Notes: generated from the sequence alone by a model not told the origin. Shown: positions 25,598 to 35,022, numbered from the stretch's first letter. The stretch: DNA of 64,000 bases from Blautia sp. OF03-15BH (GCF_003463065.1 NZ_QSCM01000005.1:124001-188000), one strand, 5' to 3'. Numbers and translations: made by a program.

Positions 25598-27241
25598 TTA
25601 GTTTGCTCCGTATTGACGGTCATATGCTTCCTGATAAATCTCTGTCATCTGAGACATGCCGTAAATGTTCTCCACATTGTTTACATGATTGTCCCAATCG
25701 CTGTCCAGGTTCCATGCACCTGTTACGAAATTGAAGAACATCTCGGAGAAGTAGTTGTTCCATTCGGTACGAAGAGGAGAAACGGTGAAGTTTTCATCTT
25801 CTGTGAGCTTCAATGCGGGCAGAGCATACTCATCCATGTTATAGGGGTCATACAGTTCTTTGGTGGTTGTATAAAGCAGGTATTCCATTCCGTCTGCGGA
25901 GTATGGATCTGTGTCAGGATCTATGGACTGACCGGCACGCCATTCTGCACTGAAGTTGTAGATACCCATCTGAGTCCAGCAGTCGTTACGGGTGCTTCCT
26001 ACATCACCGCCATAGGCAATGAGAGCCGTCCAAAGAGCAGGCTGTCCTTCAAAGCCAACCTCACCGTCTTTTGCAAAGCGCCAAGCTTTTCCTTCGACGC
26101 CGTTGAAGATGGTAGAGCATGCTTCGTTAGTGTAGAGTGCATTTGCCCACTGCATTGCGAGTTCAGGATTCTTACAATCCTTTGTGATAACAAAGTTGCC
26201 GGTGCTGGGTGTATAGGGTGCGCTGTATGCATATTGAACGCCATCTGGTCCCTTCAGCGGTGCCAGCGGACGATAAAGCTGATAACGGTCTCCGCCGATT
26301 TCTGTGGTGAACTGTCCGCCGTAACCTGCGGTGGTAGCACCAACCAGAGAACCGTCCGGATTGTCAACCAGTTTCTTCAGCTGATCATTGGTCTGGGTCA
26401 GAGTACCCGGGTCCATCAGTCCTTCATTGTATAGATCATTGAGGTAAGCCAGTGCGTCACGGAAACGCTCATCTGTGGACAGGTTTACTACTTTTCCGTT
26501 ATCCAGGCCAAAGCCCTGCTTATAAGGGCTCATAGGAAGGAAAGCGCCTAAAAGGAAGTAAGCGGACTGGGTATACCAGCCATCGATATCTCCGCTCATT
26601 GGAATTTCATCCTTCTCACCGTTTCCATTGGGGTCATTGTCGCGGAATGCGATCAGCATCTGCTTGAATTCTTCGGTAGTGGTAGGATACTCCAGACCAA
26701 GGTTCTGCATCCATTCATCATTGATCCACATTTTCAGAGCTCTGGTACAATGGAAGCAGGGATTGATTTCAGGCAGGCTGTAGATATGTCCGTCTACATC
26801 ACGCAGCAGGTTCATGCCGCCCTGGTCTTCAAAGGGTTTCATAGCCTCGATCAGGTTGGGTGCATACTCATCAATCAAATCATCCAACGGAATCAGATAC
26901 TGATCTTCTACACCGTACTGCGCCATCTGGGCATCGGTGATACCGCAGTTCAGGAAGATGTCAGGCAGTTCGCCGCCAGCCAGCATCATTGCAACCTTCT
27001 CATTGATGTTTTCCAGGGGGATCTGCTCATACTCCACATGGATGCCGGTAATTTCTTCCAGCCATTGTGATGTCTCGTTGGTGTTCATGTCCTCTACTAC
27101 TGTTGGTTTTCCGACAACTACATGAAGGACCTTTTCTTCTTCCTCAGCATGTGCGGTAATGCCGGTAAAGCCGGAAGCAGACAGTGGGAGGCACAGCGCC
27201 AGAAGCGCGGCCAGAGTTCGATTGGATTTTCTCTTCGTCAT
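25598..27241 (-). CDS. Extracellular sugar-binding protein (system C)
   Basis: 547 residues. The signal peptide ends GITAHAEEEE with a clear AHA cleavage site. A Cys in the core (LALCLPLS) is not a lipobox, so the protein looks secreted rather than lipid-anchored. NGNGEKDEIPMSGDIDGW and MMLAGGELPDIFLNCG are typical of the large SBP class. AAAAGGAG precedes the ATG. It lies between the permeases and the GH29 gene, so the ligand is likely a fucosylated oligosaccharide. Confidence 0.88.
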   Translation of the reverse strand: MTKRKSNRTLAALLALCLPLSASGFTGITAHAEEEEKVLHVVVGKPTVVEDMNTNETSQWLEEITGIHVEYEQIPLENINEKVAMMLAGGELPDIFLNCGITDAQMAQYGVEDQYLIPLDDLIDEYAPNLIEAMKPFEDQGGMNLLRDVDGHIYSLPEINPCFHCTRALKMWINDEWMQNLGLEYPTTTEEFKQMLIAFRDNDPNGNGEKDEIPMSGDIDGWYTQSAYFLLGAFLPMSPYKQGFGLDNGKVVNLSTDERFRDALAYLNDLYNEGLMDPGTLTQTNDQLKKLVDNPDGSLVGATTAGYGGQFTTEIGGDRYQLYRPLAPLKGPDGVQYAYSAPYTPSTGNFVITKDCKNPELAMQWANALYTNEACSTIFNGVEGKAWRFAKDGEVGFEGQPALWTALIAYGGDVGSTRNDCWTQMGIYNFSAEWRAGQSIDPDTDPYSADGMEYLLYTTTKELYDPYNMDEYALPALKLTEDENFTVSPLRTEWNNYFSEMFFNFVTGAWNLDSDWDNHVNNVENIYGMSQMTEIYQEAYDRQYGAN

Positions 27242-27294
27242 TGTTTTGTCTCCTTTTCCTATAGTTTATTTTTTTGTATCGATTCGGAAGGGGC

Positions 27295-28218
27295 TCAACC
27301 CTTCATAGAACCCATCATAACGCCCTTTACAAAATGCTTTTGAATAAAGGGATATACAATAAGCAGCGGTGCGCTGGATACCACGATCAGTGCGTATTTG
27401 AGTACATCCGCCAGCCCCTGCTTCAGAATCATCTCCGAAATATTTACGGTCATATCGGAGGAAACGGAGTTCATTACCAGGATATCTCTGAGGATGATCT
27501 GCAGAGGATACATATCCTGATCCTTCAGGAACATCATTGCGTTGAAGTAAGAATTCCATTGGCCTACCACATTGTAGAGAACCAGCACAGCGATCATGGA
27601 GCCGGAGAGAGGCAGCACCATATAGAACAGCTTTCCTACATGGCTGCATCCGTCTATTTCAGCTGCCTCCAGCATTTCTGATGGAATCGCTGTCTGTATG
27701 TGAGTACGCATGAGGATGATATGAAATACATTCAGTGCTACAGGAAGCACTACGGCCCAACGGGTGTAGAGCAATCCCAGGTTTTTTACCACCAAATAGA
27801 AGGGAATAAGTCCTCCGGAAAACAGGGTGGAGAAAATGAAAAGTTTTGAAAACAGCCCTCTGCCGACCAATCTTTTGCAGGAGAGAGGGTAGGCAGCCAG
27901 GATTGTAACCGTTAGGCTGATCAGTGTTCCAACTGCTGAGTACAGGATTGTGTTGGCATAGCCGGAAAGAATTCTTTTGTTCTTGAACACCTGCTGGTAG
28001 GCCAGAAGAGTCGGATTCACCGGGAACAGGACAACTCTTCCGGATACCACGTCAGCCGGTGTGCTGAAAGAAGCGCTGACGATATACACAAGTGGGTACA
28101 GCACAATCAGTCCGGCAAGGCCCAATAACAGATATACTATGGCATCAAATATTTTGTCCCCACGGGAACGTATCTGGTTTTTGTACTGTGTATCAGTCTC
28201 TTTTTTTAGTCTTTTCAT
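27295..28218 (-). CDS. ABC importer permease, YtcP type (system C)
   Basis: 307 residues from the ATG at 28218, placed after AAAGGAGGTTGCC; the in-frame ATG at 28236 overlaps the upstream gene. RGDKIFDAIVYLLLG, FSTPADVVSGRV, the EAA loop EAAEIDGCSHVGKLFYMVLP and the end KHFVKGVMMGSMKG define the family. Confidence 0.92.
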   Translation of the reverse strand: MKRLKKETDTQYKNQIRSRGDKIFDAIVYLLLGLAGLIVLYPLVYIVSASFSTPADVVSGRVVLFPVNPTLLAYQQVFKNKRILSGYANTILYSAVGTLISLTVTILAAYPLSCKRLVGRGLFSKLFIFSTLFSGGLIPFYLVVKNLGLLYTRWAVVLPVALNVFHIILMRTHIQTAIPSEMLEAAEIDGCSHVGKLFYMVLPLSGSMIAVLVLYNVVGQWNSYFNAMMFLKDQDMYPLQIILRDILVMNSVSSDMTVNISEMILKQGLADVLKYALIVVSSAPLLIVYPFIQKHFVKGVMMGSMKG

Positions 28219-28229
28219 GGCAACCTCCT

Positions 28230-29198
28230 TTACCACAAGCTGGTTTCACTGGTGCGTCTGCTGATCGTATTTACCAGGACAATAAAGAGCGTATTGATAA
28301 TGGAATTAAAAAGGCCTACTGCTGATGAATATCCGTAATCCAGATTGATAAGACCCATCTTGTAAGTATAGGTAGATAATACTTCGGATACTGCCAAGTT
28401 GGCAGAGTTCTGCATGAGGTACACTTTTTCAAATCCAACGCTCATGATAGAGCCGCAGCTCATGATGAACATGATGGTAAATGTTGGCAGGATGCCTGGA
28501 AGATCGATATACCAGATTTTTTGCAGGCGATTGGCACCATCTATTCTTGCTGCCTCATAGAGCTCCTGATCAATGGCACTTAAAGCTGATATGTAGATGA
28601 TGGCATTAAAGCCTGTTGTCTGCCATAGCCCGGACCACACGTACACTGAACGGAACAGAGACTGATCGGTCATAAAGGACACAGGCCCTATCCCTAATTT
28701 ATTCAGGAAGACATTGACCAGACCTGTACGGGGATCCAATAACTGAAACAGGATGGCTACCATAACTACAGTAGAAATAAAGTAGGGTGCATAGGTAATC
28801 ATTTGAACAGCTTTTTTATAACGTCCCCCTCTGCACTCATTGAGCAGTATTGCCAGAAGTATGGGGAAAGGTATTCCGGCAATCAGCGAATAGAGGCTTA
28901 TCCGGAAGGTATTGGTTATGGTTCTTGTGGCCGATGGAGTGGAAAAGAATCTCTTAAAGTTTGAGAGACCGATCCATTTGCTTCCAAATACTCCACGGGT
29001 GGGACTGAATTTCTGGAAAGAAATGAGCACACCGTACATTGGCCAGTAGCTAAACAGGAACAGGAAGATCAAAGGAATTGAAATCATAATATAGAGCTGT
29101 CTGTCCTGCCACATTCTCTGCCGCATTTTTTGCCGCATAATCTTTTTGTCTGCTTTTGTTCCGTTGGTTCCATTCACATTTCTGATTTTTGTTTTCAT
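28230..29198 (-). CDS. ABC importer permease, LplB type (system C)
   Basis: 322 residues. A charged N-terminal tail of about 35 residues precedes six spans. YWPMYGVLISFQKFSPTRG and the EAA loop EAARIDGANRLQKIWYIDLP identify it. First gene of the minus-strand importer C/fucosidase operon; AAGGAGG is close to the ATG. Divergent from the membrane AraC regulator at 29576. Confidence 0.92.
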   Translation of the reverse strand: MKTKIRNVNGTNGTKADKKIMRQKMRQRMWQDRQLYIMISIPLIFLFLFSYWPMYGVLISFQKFSPTRGVFGSKWIGLSNFKRFFSTPSATRTITNTFRISLYSLIAGIPFPILLAILLNECRGGRYKKAVQMITYAPYFISTVVMVAILFQLLDPRTGLVNVFLNKLGIGPVSFMTDQSLFRSVYVWSGLWQTTGFNAIIYISALSAIDQELYEAARIDGANRLQKIWYIDLPGILPTFTIMFIMSCGSIMSVGFEKVYLMQNSANLAVSEVLSTYTYKMGLINLDYGYSSAVGLFNSIINTLFIVLVNTISRRTSETSLW

Positions 29199-29575
29199 AT
29201 ACCCTCCTTACTATGTATATCGCTTCCGGAAAGCTTTCGGTTCCATTTTTGAAAGGTTGAACATTCTGTCAATCACATCGCCTGAGATTTCAAGAAGCTA
29301 TACATGTTTCTGAATGTTTTTTTGGGACCGGAATTTCTTTCTTAGAATATTGCACAAGTGCATTGTGTTTTTCAAGGTTGATTTCGTAAAAATGCTGATT
29401 TTCATAAAAAGTCCCTTAAAAACCTTTAGATTTTCGAAAAAAATGGTCAAGGGACTATTTTTGCGGGAAGGTACAAATTTTTGTAGTTCTTGCATTATCA
29501 AGAATATTTGCTATACTGAAAAGACAGGTGGCTCATTCAGACTATTTATTGTACATATAAGGGGGACGAATTTCT
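29199..29575. other. Divergent control region between importer C and its likely regulator
   Basis: 377 bp. It contains a TGCAC-AA-GTGCA dyad at 29350-29361, a long hairpin at 29410-29462 with T-rich ends on both strands (AGTCCCTT ... AAGGGACT), and a promoter for the regulator gene (TTGCAT 29490-29495, 16 bp, TATACT 29512-29517). No convincing minus-strand promoter was found for the transport operon, as expected if it needs an activator. Confidence 0.6.
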
Positions 29576-31846
29576 GTGAATCTTAGAAAACGTTCAAAAA
29601 ACAGCATATTTCGAATTATGTACCTTTCCTACCTGGCAATGCTGGTACTCCCTATAGTGGCTCTGCTGATTACCTACGGTGTTTCCTCTAACATCATAAA
29701 GGAAGAAATCCAGACATATAATCAGTATCTGTTGGATGAATGTATGAGCTCCATGGAGGAAAGCTTCGGCCTGGCGGATCATGCTATGAACTCCATAGCA
29801 TTTAGTCATACGACCCAGAAATTTCTGATGCCGGCTACTTATAATGGATCCAGCCTGCTTATCCGTGCTAAGGAGGCATATCAGAATCTGACGGATTATG
29901 AGGAGTTGTTTTCTTCCTCCGGAATACTGGATATGTTGATTTATGCGGGGAAAAGTGATTGCTTGGTTTCCCGAAAGGCACCCTTTTCCCAGATGGAATA
30001 TTATGATAAAATTCTCACCTTTCCAGATGGTACAGAGAATATTTCTGATATCCTGAAAGAGCATAGTGGTAAAGAATATATCTGTCCTGCTACAAAAGTG
30101 AAGATTTATGAGCGTTCCTATGATGCCATTATACTGATTAAACCTATACTGGCCGGATACCGTTCCACTCGTGCTGATTGTGTGGCGGCTGTGGTCGATA
30201 CCTCTGAGTTCTCGGATAAGCTTACAAGAATGAATCTGGGAAGCTCCGGTATTGCCTATATTGCTGATGGTGACGGCAAAATTCTGTATCAGATATGCGG
30301 GGATAGGGAACCTGTCGATTCTCTTGACGAGATGAACTTTCCGGAAAGGGATTACCTCCGGTTCGACTCTCAAAACGCTACAAGCAGGCGCCGCTGTGTG
30401 GCCTACATTCCAAAAAACGAAATTTATTTTCGGGTTCGCAGCCTTCGGAGCGGGATCGTTGTCATATTGATGGTGGATTTAATTCTGGGATTTCTCCTTT
30501 CCCTGCGTTTTTCCTATAAGAATTCGGAGCCGATTCTGGATATATTCCAGCTTCTGGATGGTTATTCCGGCGAAGATAAGGGTGTATCCAAGGACTATAA
30601 CTTCATGAAGGGGACGATATCGAAGCTTGTCAGCAGCAACAGTGAGCTCAACGAAAAGCTGGAGCGTCAGACTATGGTGATTCAGACGGATTTTTTTCTG
30701 CAATTGCTGCGTGGAACCATTTCTCAGGAGCAAACGGAGAGGCTTTCTGAATATCTTTCCCTTAACCTTGCGGGAGAAACCTATTCCGTGCTTTTGGTAA
30801 ACAATACCGGATATGGGGAATGGATTGACTCTCAGTCCATGTATGAGCTGGAAAGCGCTGCCGTCCTGATACTGTCCACTTTCTCACAGACAGAGTCTTT
30901 CAAGGTCTATGGAGCGCAGTATAATCAGCGAGTATCGGCCCTCCTGCTTGTCTTTCCGGAAAGCGATATTCCCTCATGCCGACAGAAGCTTTTGGAAACT
31001 GTAGGGCGTATACATGGACTCTTGGGAGAAAAGCTCCACTGTCCGTTGTCTTATCTTTGCGGAGGTTTTTGCGGGAGCCTGGACGAGGTATCGGAGCTTT
31101 CTGACCGGGCTGTGTCCATGCTGGACAATGAAGAAGTGAGTAAAGACGGGGATGTGGTTTTTTACGACGTCAATTTGCACAGGAAGGTACATATGGACAT
31201 ACTTCCTATTGAGATGGAAATGCGTCTGATTAATCTGGCAGTGACAGGTCAGACCGAGTTGTTGTCAAACTTGGTAACAGATATTTACGCAGATGTGCAG
31301 GATACGGATCTTGTGTTATTAAATCATCAGATGTATCTGACTATTCTTCGCATTAGCGAAAATCTTCATGATGCCGAGCTGTGTCAGGAAAGCAAATTTC
31401 TGATGTCCCACCATACCGGGAATGATGCCATGGAGATTTCGGAGAAGGTAGTGGGACGCCTGACTGCTGCCTGCCAGCGGGCAAGCAATGAAAAGGCAAG
31501 TGAAGAGTCCCGGTTTAAGGAGGATATTCTGGAATATGTACAGGAAAATATTTCCGACAGTGGTTTCACCTTATATGACGTGGCTTTACATTTTGATTAT
31601 GCGGAGTCCTATTTGTACCGGGTCATAAAGGAACAATTCGGATGCACCTTTTCGGTTCTGCTGGAGACCTTGAGGCTGGACAAGGCGTGTGAGGCATTGG
31701 AGCGAGGTGATTCTATTGAAGATACTGCCCGGAACTGCGGCTACAACAGCAGCCATACCTTCCGGCGGGCCTTCAAAAAGCGTAAGGGGGTACTTCCGTC
31801 GGATTATCGTGACAGCCTGGACAAGAAAGAAAAATCGGAAAGCTGA
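29576..31846 (+). CDS. Membrane-bound AraC-family regulator with extracellular sensing domain
   Basis: 756 residues from a GTG start at 29576, 10 nt after AAGGGGG. TM1 is at about 12-35, an extracellular sensing region (Cache-like by pattern) at about 36-287, TM2 at about 288-312, a cytoplasmic middle region, and the C-terminal AraC double helix-turn-helix at about 650-745 (YAESYLYRVIKEQFGCTF, CGYNSSHTFRRAFKKRKG, LPSDYR). This architecture combines sensor and DNA-binding functions in one chain, unlike the kinase/regulator pair at 8986-12201. It is divergent from importer C and GH29 and probably activates them on sensing the external sugar or loaded SBP. Confidence 0.88.
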   Translation: MNLRKRSKNSIFRIMYLSYLAMLVLPIVALLITYGVSSNIIKEEIQTYNQYLLDECMSSMEESFGLADHAMNSIAFSHTTQKFLMPATYNGSSLLIRAKEAYQNLTDYEELFSSSGILDMLIYAGKSDCLVSRKAPFSQMEYYDKILTFPDGTENISDILKEHSGKEYICPATKVKIYERSYDAIILIKPILAGYRSTRADCVAAVVDTSEFSDKLTRMNLGSSGIAYIADGDGKILYQICGDREPVDSLDEMNFPERDYLRFDSQNATSRRRCVAYIPKNEIYFRVRSLRSGIVVILMVDLILGFLLSLRFSYKNSEPILDIFQLLDGYSGEDKGVSKDYNFMKGTISKLVSSNSELNEKLERQTMVIQTDFFLQLLRGTISQEQTERLSEYLSLNLAGETYSVLLVNNTGYGEWIDSQSMYELESAAVLILSTFSQTESFKVYGAQYNQRVSALLLVFPESDIPSCRQKLLETVGRIHGLLGEKLHCPLSYLCGGFCGSLDEVSELSDRAVSMLDNEEVSKDGDVVFYDVNLHRKVHMDILPIEMEMRLINLAVTGQTELLSNLVTDIYADVQDTDLVLLNHQMYLTILRISENLHDAELCQESKFLMSHHTGNDAMEISEKVVGRLTAACQRASNEKASEESRFKEDILEYVQENISDSGFTLYDVALHFDYAESYLYRVIKEQFGCTFSVLLETLRLDKACEALERGDSIEDTARNCGYNSSHTFRRAFKKRKGVLPSDYRDSLDKKEKSES

Positions 31847-31913
31847 CAGATCTGTGCATACCTGCAGGGTACTTGGCACATCTGCCTGGCTTATTGCTTT
31901 GCGGGAATAAAAG

Positions 31914-31945
31914 CAGGGGGCATCCATGGGGTGTCTCCTGTTTTT
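31914..31945 (+). terminator. Terminator after the membrane AraC regulator
   Basis: CAGG-rich and CCTG-rich arms (CAGGGGGCATCC / GGGGTGTCTCCTG, imperfect) followed by five T. Confidence 0.6.
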
Positions 31946-32033
31946 CACTTTATAGGAAAGACCGCCTGCGGCGCTCTCTTGAATTGAAAAGGGCCCGCAC
32001 AGAGGCGGGCACAACAAGCAGACAAATGTTGGT

Positions 32034-32207
32034 TTAGAAGATATAAAAACCTTCTTCACCAAAATCGTCATCAAGTTCATCATCATTTAAGAAATAATTC
32101 ATATCCAGAAGTTCATCCTCGCTCATAAGGCGAATGTCCTTGGAAGTCATACCTTCTGGGGGATTATCCATATATTTTTTGCGTAATTCCTCGATGTTTT
32201 GTTTCAT
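32034..32207 (-). CDS. Small acidic 57-residue protein downstream of the IS91-type transposase
   Basis: Too short for routine ORF lists. The ATG at 32207 follows a strong AAAGGAGG by 10 nt and the frame stays open to TAA at 32034. The product begins MKQNIEELRKKYMDNPPEG. It contains SKDIRLMSEDELLDMNYFLN and ends in a run of Asp/Glu (DDELDDDFGEEG) before a hydrophobic tail FYIF. It lies 48 bp after the transposase on the same strand, so it is probably co-transcribed and part of the element. No family recognised; a transposase-binding or DNA-mimic role would be speculation. Confidence 0.65.
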   Translation of the reverse strand: MKQNIEELRKKYMDNPPEGMTSKDIRLMSEDELLDMNYFLNDDELDDDFGEEGFYIF

Positions 32208-32255
32208 GGTAGTTTATCCTCCTTTCAGAGGATTATATCATAAAATCTGAGGAAT

Positions 32256-33407
32256 TTATGCAGAAGAACGCTTTCCACGAGATTTGGACATTGCTTTCTC
32301 GTAAAGTTCTTCGAGAGATACGCGTTTGTGATTGTAATAAAGTTCAAGAAACATCATCTTGTGTTTACAGTCTGGACATTCCAGAGGGTCATAACCGAAA
32401 GAGGAAAGAATAGCGGTTCTCCACTGATTGAAGCTGCGATAAATAGGATGTTTACTTTTTGAAATGGCACGATGGAGCTTGGAATCAATCGTCCGATGGC
32501 GGGCGTAGAGACCTCCATAACGGATCATTTTGAAATGCTTTTCTGGTATGTGCCGGATCAATCGTTGAATGAATTCCATGGCAGGAACCGTTTCTTCTAT
32601 GTATTGTTCGTCTTCATGTCGGTTGTAATGGAAAGTAACCATTTCGCCATCGTATTTATCAATTCTGGATGTAGCGATGACAGGACGCCCCAGATATCGA
32701 CCGATATATTTGATAACTGTTTTGGGGTCACATTTGTTTGGTTTGGCATAAACGTAAAAACCGTGCTTATGCTCCGTATAGCAATTCGCTTTCACTTTTT
32801 TGAAAGAAGGACCGATTTTGGACTCCATTTCATTAAGCAGAGCAGTGCGGAAAGCATTACGTAAATAAGTGTAATTAAAGTGTTTGACATGGCGCCAAAA
32901 ACCATCGTCACTGTATCCGCCTTCAGATAAGAGGCGGTGGATGTGCGGATTCCATTTCAGGTCTCTGCCAAAAGTATGTAAAACCATAATGAAACCGGGC
33001 GTGAAGTTTTTGGACTTATTCATTTTGTAGAACATACGAGAGATCACGCTGTTTACAGAGTGGAACAGACAATCGAGCAGAGAATGATCCTTGAGAAAGG
33101 ATTCGCGAAGATTTTCATCGATCGTGAAAACGCAATGGCGATGTGTGACATTTACCAGCTTAAAGGACATACTGGTGGTGCGTTCTATGGCATATTTGTT
33201 GCCACAGGTAGGGCAGAAACGGCTGTGACAGCGGAAAGGAACGAATTTGAGTTTTCCGCAGTGAGGACAGCCATACATTGCGCCGCCGAATGATGAATCG
33301 CCACAGTTAATCATCTTGTCGATATTTTCTATCTCAGTTTTTCTGGGATGAAGAGTATATTTAATTTCTTCGTAATGGTCTGTAAAAATTTTCTGTAAGA
33401 TATTCAT
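32256..33407 (-). CDS. IS91-family transposase (HUH/Y2 rolling-circle type)
   Basis: 383 residues, apparently full length. The N-terminal zinc-binding region has CPHC near residue 47 and CHSRFCPTCG at 60-69. The HUH metal motif is H155-I-H157 in WNPHIHRLLSEGG. The catalytic tyrosines are Y234 and Y238 in KYIGRYLGR, spaced as in IS91 (two Tyr) rather than the single-Tyr ISCR group. The C-terminal part ends with another CPDCKHKM zinc pair. The ribosome site is weak, as is common for transposases. The frame is intact, so the element may be active. Confidence 0.92.
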   Translation of the reverse strand: MNILQKIFTDHYEEIKYTLHPRKTEIENIDKMINCGDSSFGGAMYGCPHCGKLKFVPFRCHSRFCPTCGNKYAIERTTSMSFKLVNVTHRHCVFTIDENLRESFLKDHSLLDCLFHSVNSVISRMFYKMNKSKNFTPGFIMVLHTFGRDLKWNPHIHRLLSEGGYSDDGFWRHVKHFNYTYLRNAFRTALLNEMESKIGPSFKKVKANCYTEHKHGFYVYAKPNKCDPKTVIKYIGRYLGRPVIATSRIDKYDGEMVTFHYNRHEDEQYIEETVPAMEFIQRLIRHIPEKHFKMIRYGGLYARHRTIDSKLHRAISKSKHPIYRSFNQWRTAILSSFGYDPLECPDCKHKMMFLELYYNHKRVSLEELYEKAMSKSRGKRSSA

Positions 33408-33516
33408 AAGACTATTATGAGGTATATTTTAGAAAAAGAAACCCCTAATCCCCTCAAGATTGAGGGGCAGGGGAGTTGAATAGGCGAAGCCTATTTTTTA
33501 ATTACCGTATCTATAC

Positions 33517-33897
33517 TTACTCTTCTACAACTTCCAGTACATCCATCGGACATGCTTTTGCACAGATACCGCAGGCGATACATTTGGAAGCCGGGTTGCC
33601 TTCTGTTTTAACGATCAGGCCGAAGGGACAAGCCTCGGCACATTTGCCGCAGCCGGTACATTTCTTCTTGTTGATCATGTAAACGCCCTTGGCGTTCTGG
33701 GTGATTGCACCTTCCGGACAAGCCTCGGCACATTTGCCGCACTGAGGACAGGCCATGGGACGGACAGCTTTTTTCTCAACGATCTGGATGCATGATTTAT
33801 CCGGATCAAATTCCTTATAAAATGCCTCGGAACAAGCCTGCACACAAGCAAGACATGCCATACAAGTACTTCCTTTTTTCACTTTCAGTTTTTTCAT
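33517..33897 (-). CDS. Multi-cluster ferredoxin-like electron carrier (HycB/CooF style)
   Basis: 126 residues, with cysteine motifs for four [4Fe-4S] clusters: CMACLACVQAC, CPQCGKCAEACP, CTGCGKCAEACP and CIACGICAKACP. It is cytoplasmic and small, of the type that serves hydrogenases, CO dehydrogenases or flavin oxidoreductases as an electron hub. GGAGG lies 10 nt before the ATG. It stands alone, divergent from the S66 peptidase gene, and its partner enzyme is not in this window. Family certain, partner unknown. Confidence 0.88.
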   Translation of the reverse strand: MKKLKVKKGSTCMACLACVQACSEAFYKEFDPDKSCIQIVEKKAVRPMACPQCGKCAEACPEGAITQNAKGVYMINKKKCTGCGKCAEACPFGLIVKTEGNPASKCIACGICAKACPMDVLEVVEE

Positions 33898-33978
33898 ATC
33901 AGATAATCCTCCGCAATTTTTGTAACCGCAGTTACGTTTTTTTCTATTCTAACACTGATGAAAAAATTTCTCAACATT

Positions 33979-34008
33979 TTTCACATTTATCAAAAGATTT
34001 GTTATACT
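33979..34008 (+). promoter_or_regulatory. Likely SigA promoter of the S66 peptidase gene
   Basis: TTTCAC (33979-33984), 18 bp, TATACT (34003-34008), followed 43 bp later by the chosen ATG. Confidence 0.5.
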
Positions 34009-34050
34009 GATTCAGAACTCTTGTGCTGCAGTTATACGTGGAGGATGTTT

Positions 34051-34941
34051 ATGAAAAAGGGAGATAAAATCGGTATTGTTGCCTGTTCCAATGGTTTGAA
34101 GGAAAAAAGCAGGCAAGAAATGGAGCATTTGAAAGATACGTTGGAAGAACTGGGGCTGATCCCTGTTTTTTCCAGATATCTTTATGCCGGAAATGGTGTA
34201 GAGAGTGCCGGCCGGAGAAAAAGAGCAGAAGAATTGATGAAATTTTACCGGGACGAAGAGATTAAAGGGATTTTTGATGTTTCCGGAGGAGATCTGGCTA
34301 ACGGAGTGCTGCCATGGCTGGATTACGAGGAGATTAAAGAGAGCGGGAAGGCCTTCTGGGGCTACAGCGACCTTACCACAGTGGTAAATGCCATTACGAC
34401 GAAGACAGGAAAGCCATCGGTTCTCTACCAGATCCGGAATCTTATTTACCGGGATGGAGAGGAGCAGAGACGACGGTTCCGGAGTTTCCTGGATGCGGAA
34501 AGGAATGACAGTCTTTTTCATTTTCCGTATGAGTTTCTGCAGGGCGATGCGATGTCCGGTATCCTGATCGGCGGAAATATCCGTTGCTTTCTCAAACTGG
34601 CAGGAACCGGGTATTTCCCGGAGCTTACCGGAAAAATCCTTCTTCTGGAAGCCTGTGGAGGGGGAGATGCACAGCTTCTGACCTATTTCAGTCAGCTGGA
34701 ACAGCTTGGAGCTTTCCAGAAGGTCTGCGGTATCCTGCTTGGAACTTTTACACAGTTGGAACGGGAGAAAGGAGCAGAGCAGGTCTGGAGGCTTCTGAAA
34801 GACTTTGTGCCGGAACAGCTCCCGGTGGCAAAGACCGCTTTTATCGGACATGGAACGGATTCCAAGGCGGCAGTGATCGGGGAGAAATACTGCTTCTGCT
34901 CTCAAGAAAGTAATAAAAACGACAGAATATCACATATTTGA
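34051..34941 (+). CDS. S66-family serine peptidase (LD-carboxypeptidase/MccF-like)
   Basis: 296 residues from the ATG at 34051, after GGAGG; the in-frame ATG at 33958 precedes the promoter. The opening KKGDKIGIVACSNG is typical. The catalytic Ser is S106 in FWGYSDLTT, and FIGHGTDSKAAVIG carries the expected His. No signal peptide, so it is cytoplasmic. LdcA enzymes trim the terminal D-Ala of recycled murein tetrapeptides; MccF relatives cleave peptide-nucleotide antibiotics. Context does not separate the two. Its last codons overlap the control element of the GH5 gene. Confidence 0.85.
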   Translation: MKKGDKIGIVACSNGLKEKSRQEMEHLKDTLEELGLIPVFSRYLYAGNGVESAGRRKRAEELMKFYRDEEIKGIFDVSGGDLANGVLPWLDYEEIKESGKAFWGYSDLTTVVNAITTKTGKPSVLYQIRNLIYRDGEEQRRRFRSFLDAERNDSLFHFPYEFLQGDAMSGILIGGNIRCFLKLAGTGYFPELTGKILLLEACGGGDAQLLTYFSQLEQLGAFQKVCGILLGTFTQLEREKGAEQVWRLLKDFVPEQLPVAKTAFIGHGTDSKAAVIGEKYCFCSQESNKNDRISHI

Positions 34942-34973
34942 GGTAGGAATCAGAAAGTCATTTTCGTTATAAT
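34908..34973 (+). promoter_or_regulatory. GH5 promoter with conserved upstream element (copy 1 of 2)
   Basis: AAGTAATAAAAA at 34908-34919, then ACAGAA-N2-CACATATTTG-N3-TAGG up to 34947, a 20-bp gap and TATAAT at 34968-34973. The same block with the same layout stands before the carboxylesterase gene at 48662-48726. It begins inside the last codons of the S66 gene. It looks like an activator site next to a promoter with no good -35. Confidence 0.7.
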
Positions 34974-35022
34974 GGAAGTACAACAACGGGTACAGGATTT
35001 GTTTTTTCAGGAGGTTTTCAAA

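Larger units (their letters stand above)
31992..33500 (-). mobile_element. IS91-type (HUH, Y2 transposase) insertion element, ends approximate
   Basis: The core is the transposase at 32256-33407 plus the small ORF at 32034-32207. One side has a GCCCGC/GCGGGC hairpin at about 31992-32011. The other has CCCCTCA/TGAGGGG and AATAGGC/GCCTATT hairpins at about 33440-33500. IS91 elements lack inverted-repeat ends, move by rolling circle and carry subterminal hairpins, so these are plausible but unproven boundaries. No target duplication is expected. Confidence 0.6.

Noticed and set aside
33478..33500. AATAGGC-gaa-GCCTATTTTTT as terminator of the ferredoxin gene
   Set aside because: The T-run is on the plus strand, while the ferredoxin gene is on the minus strand; better seen as part of the insertion element edge.
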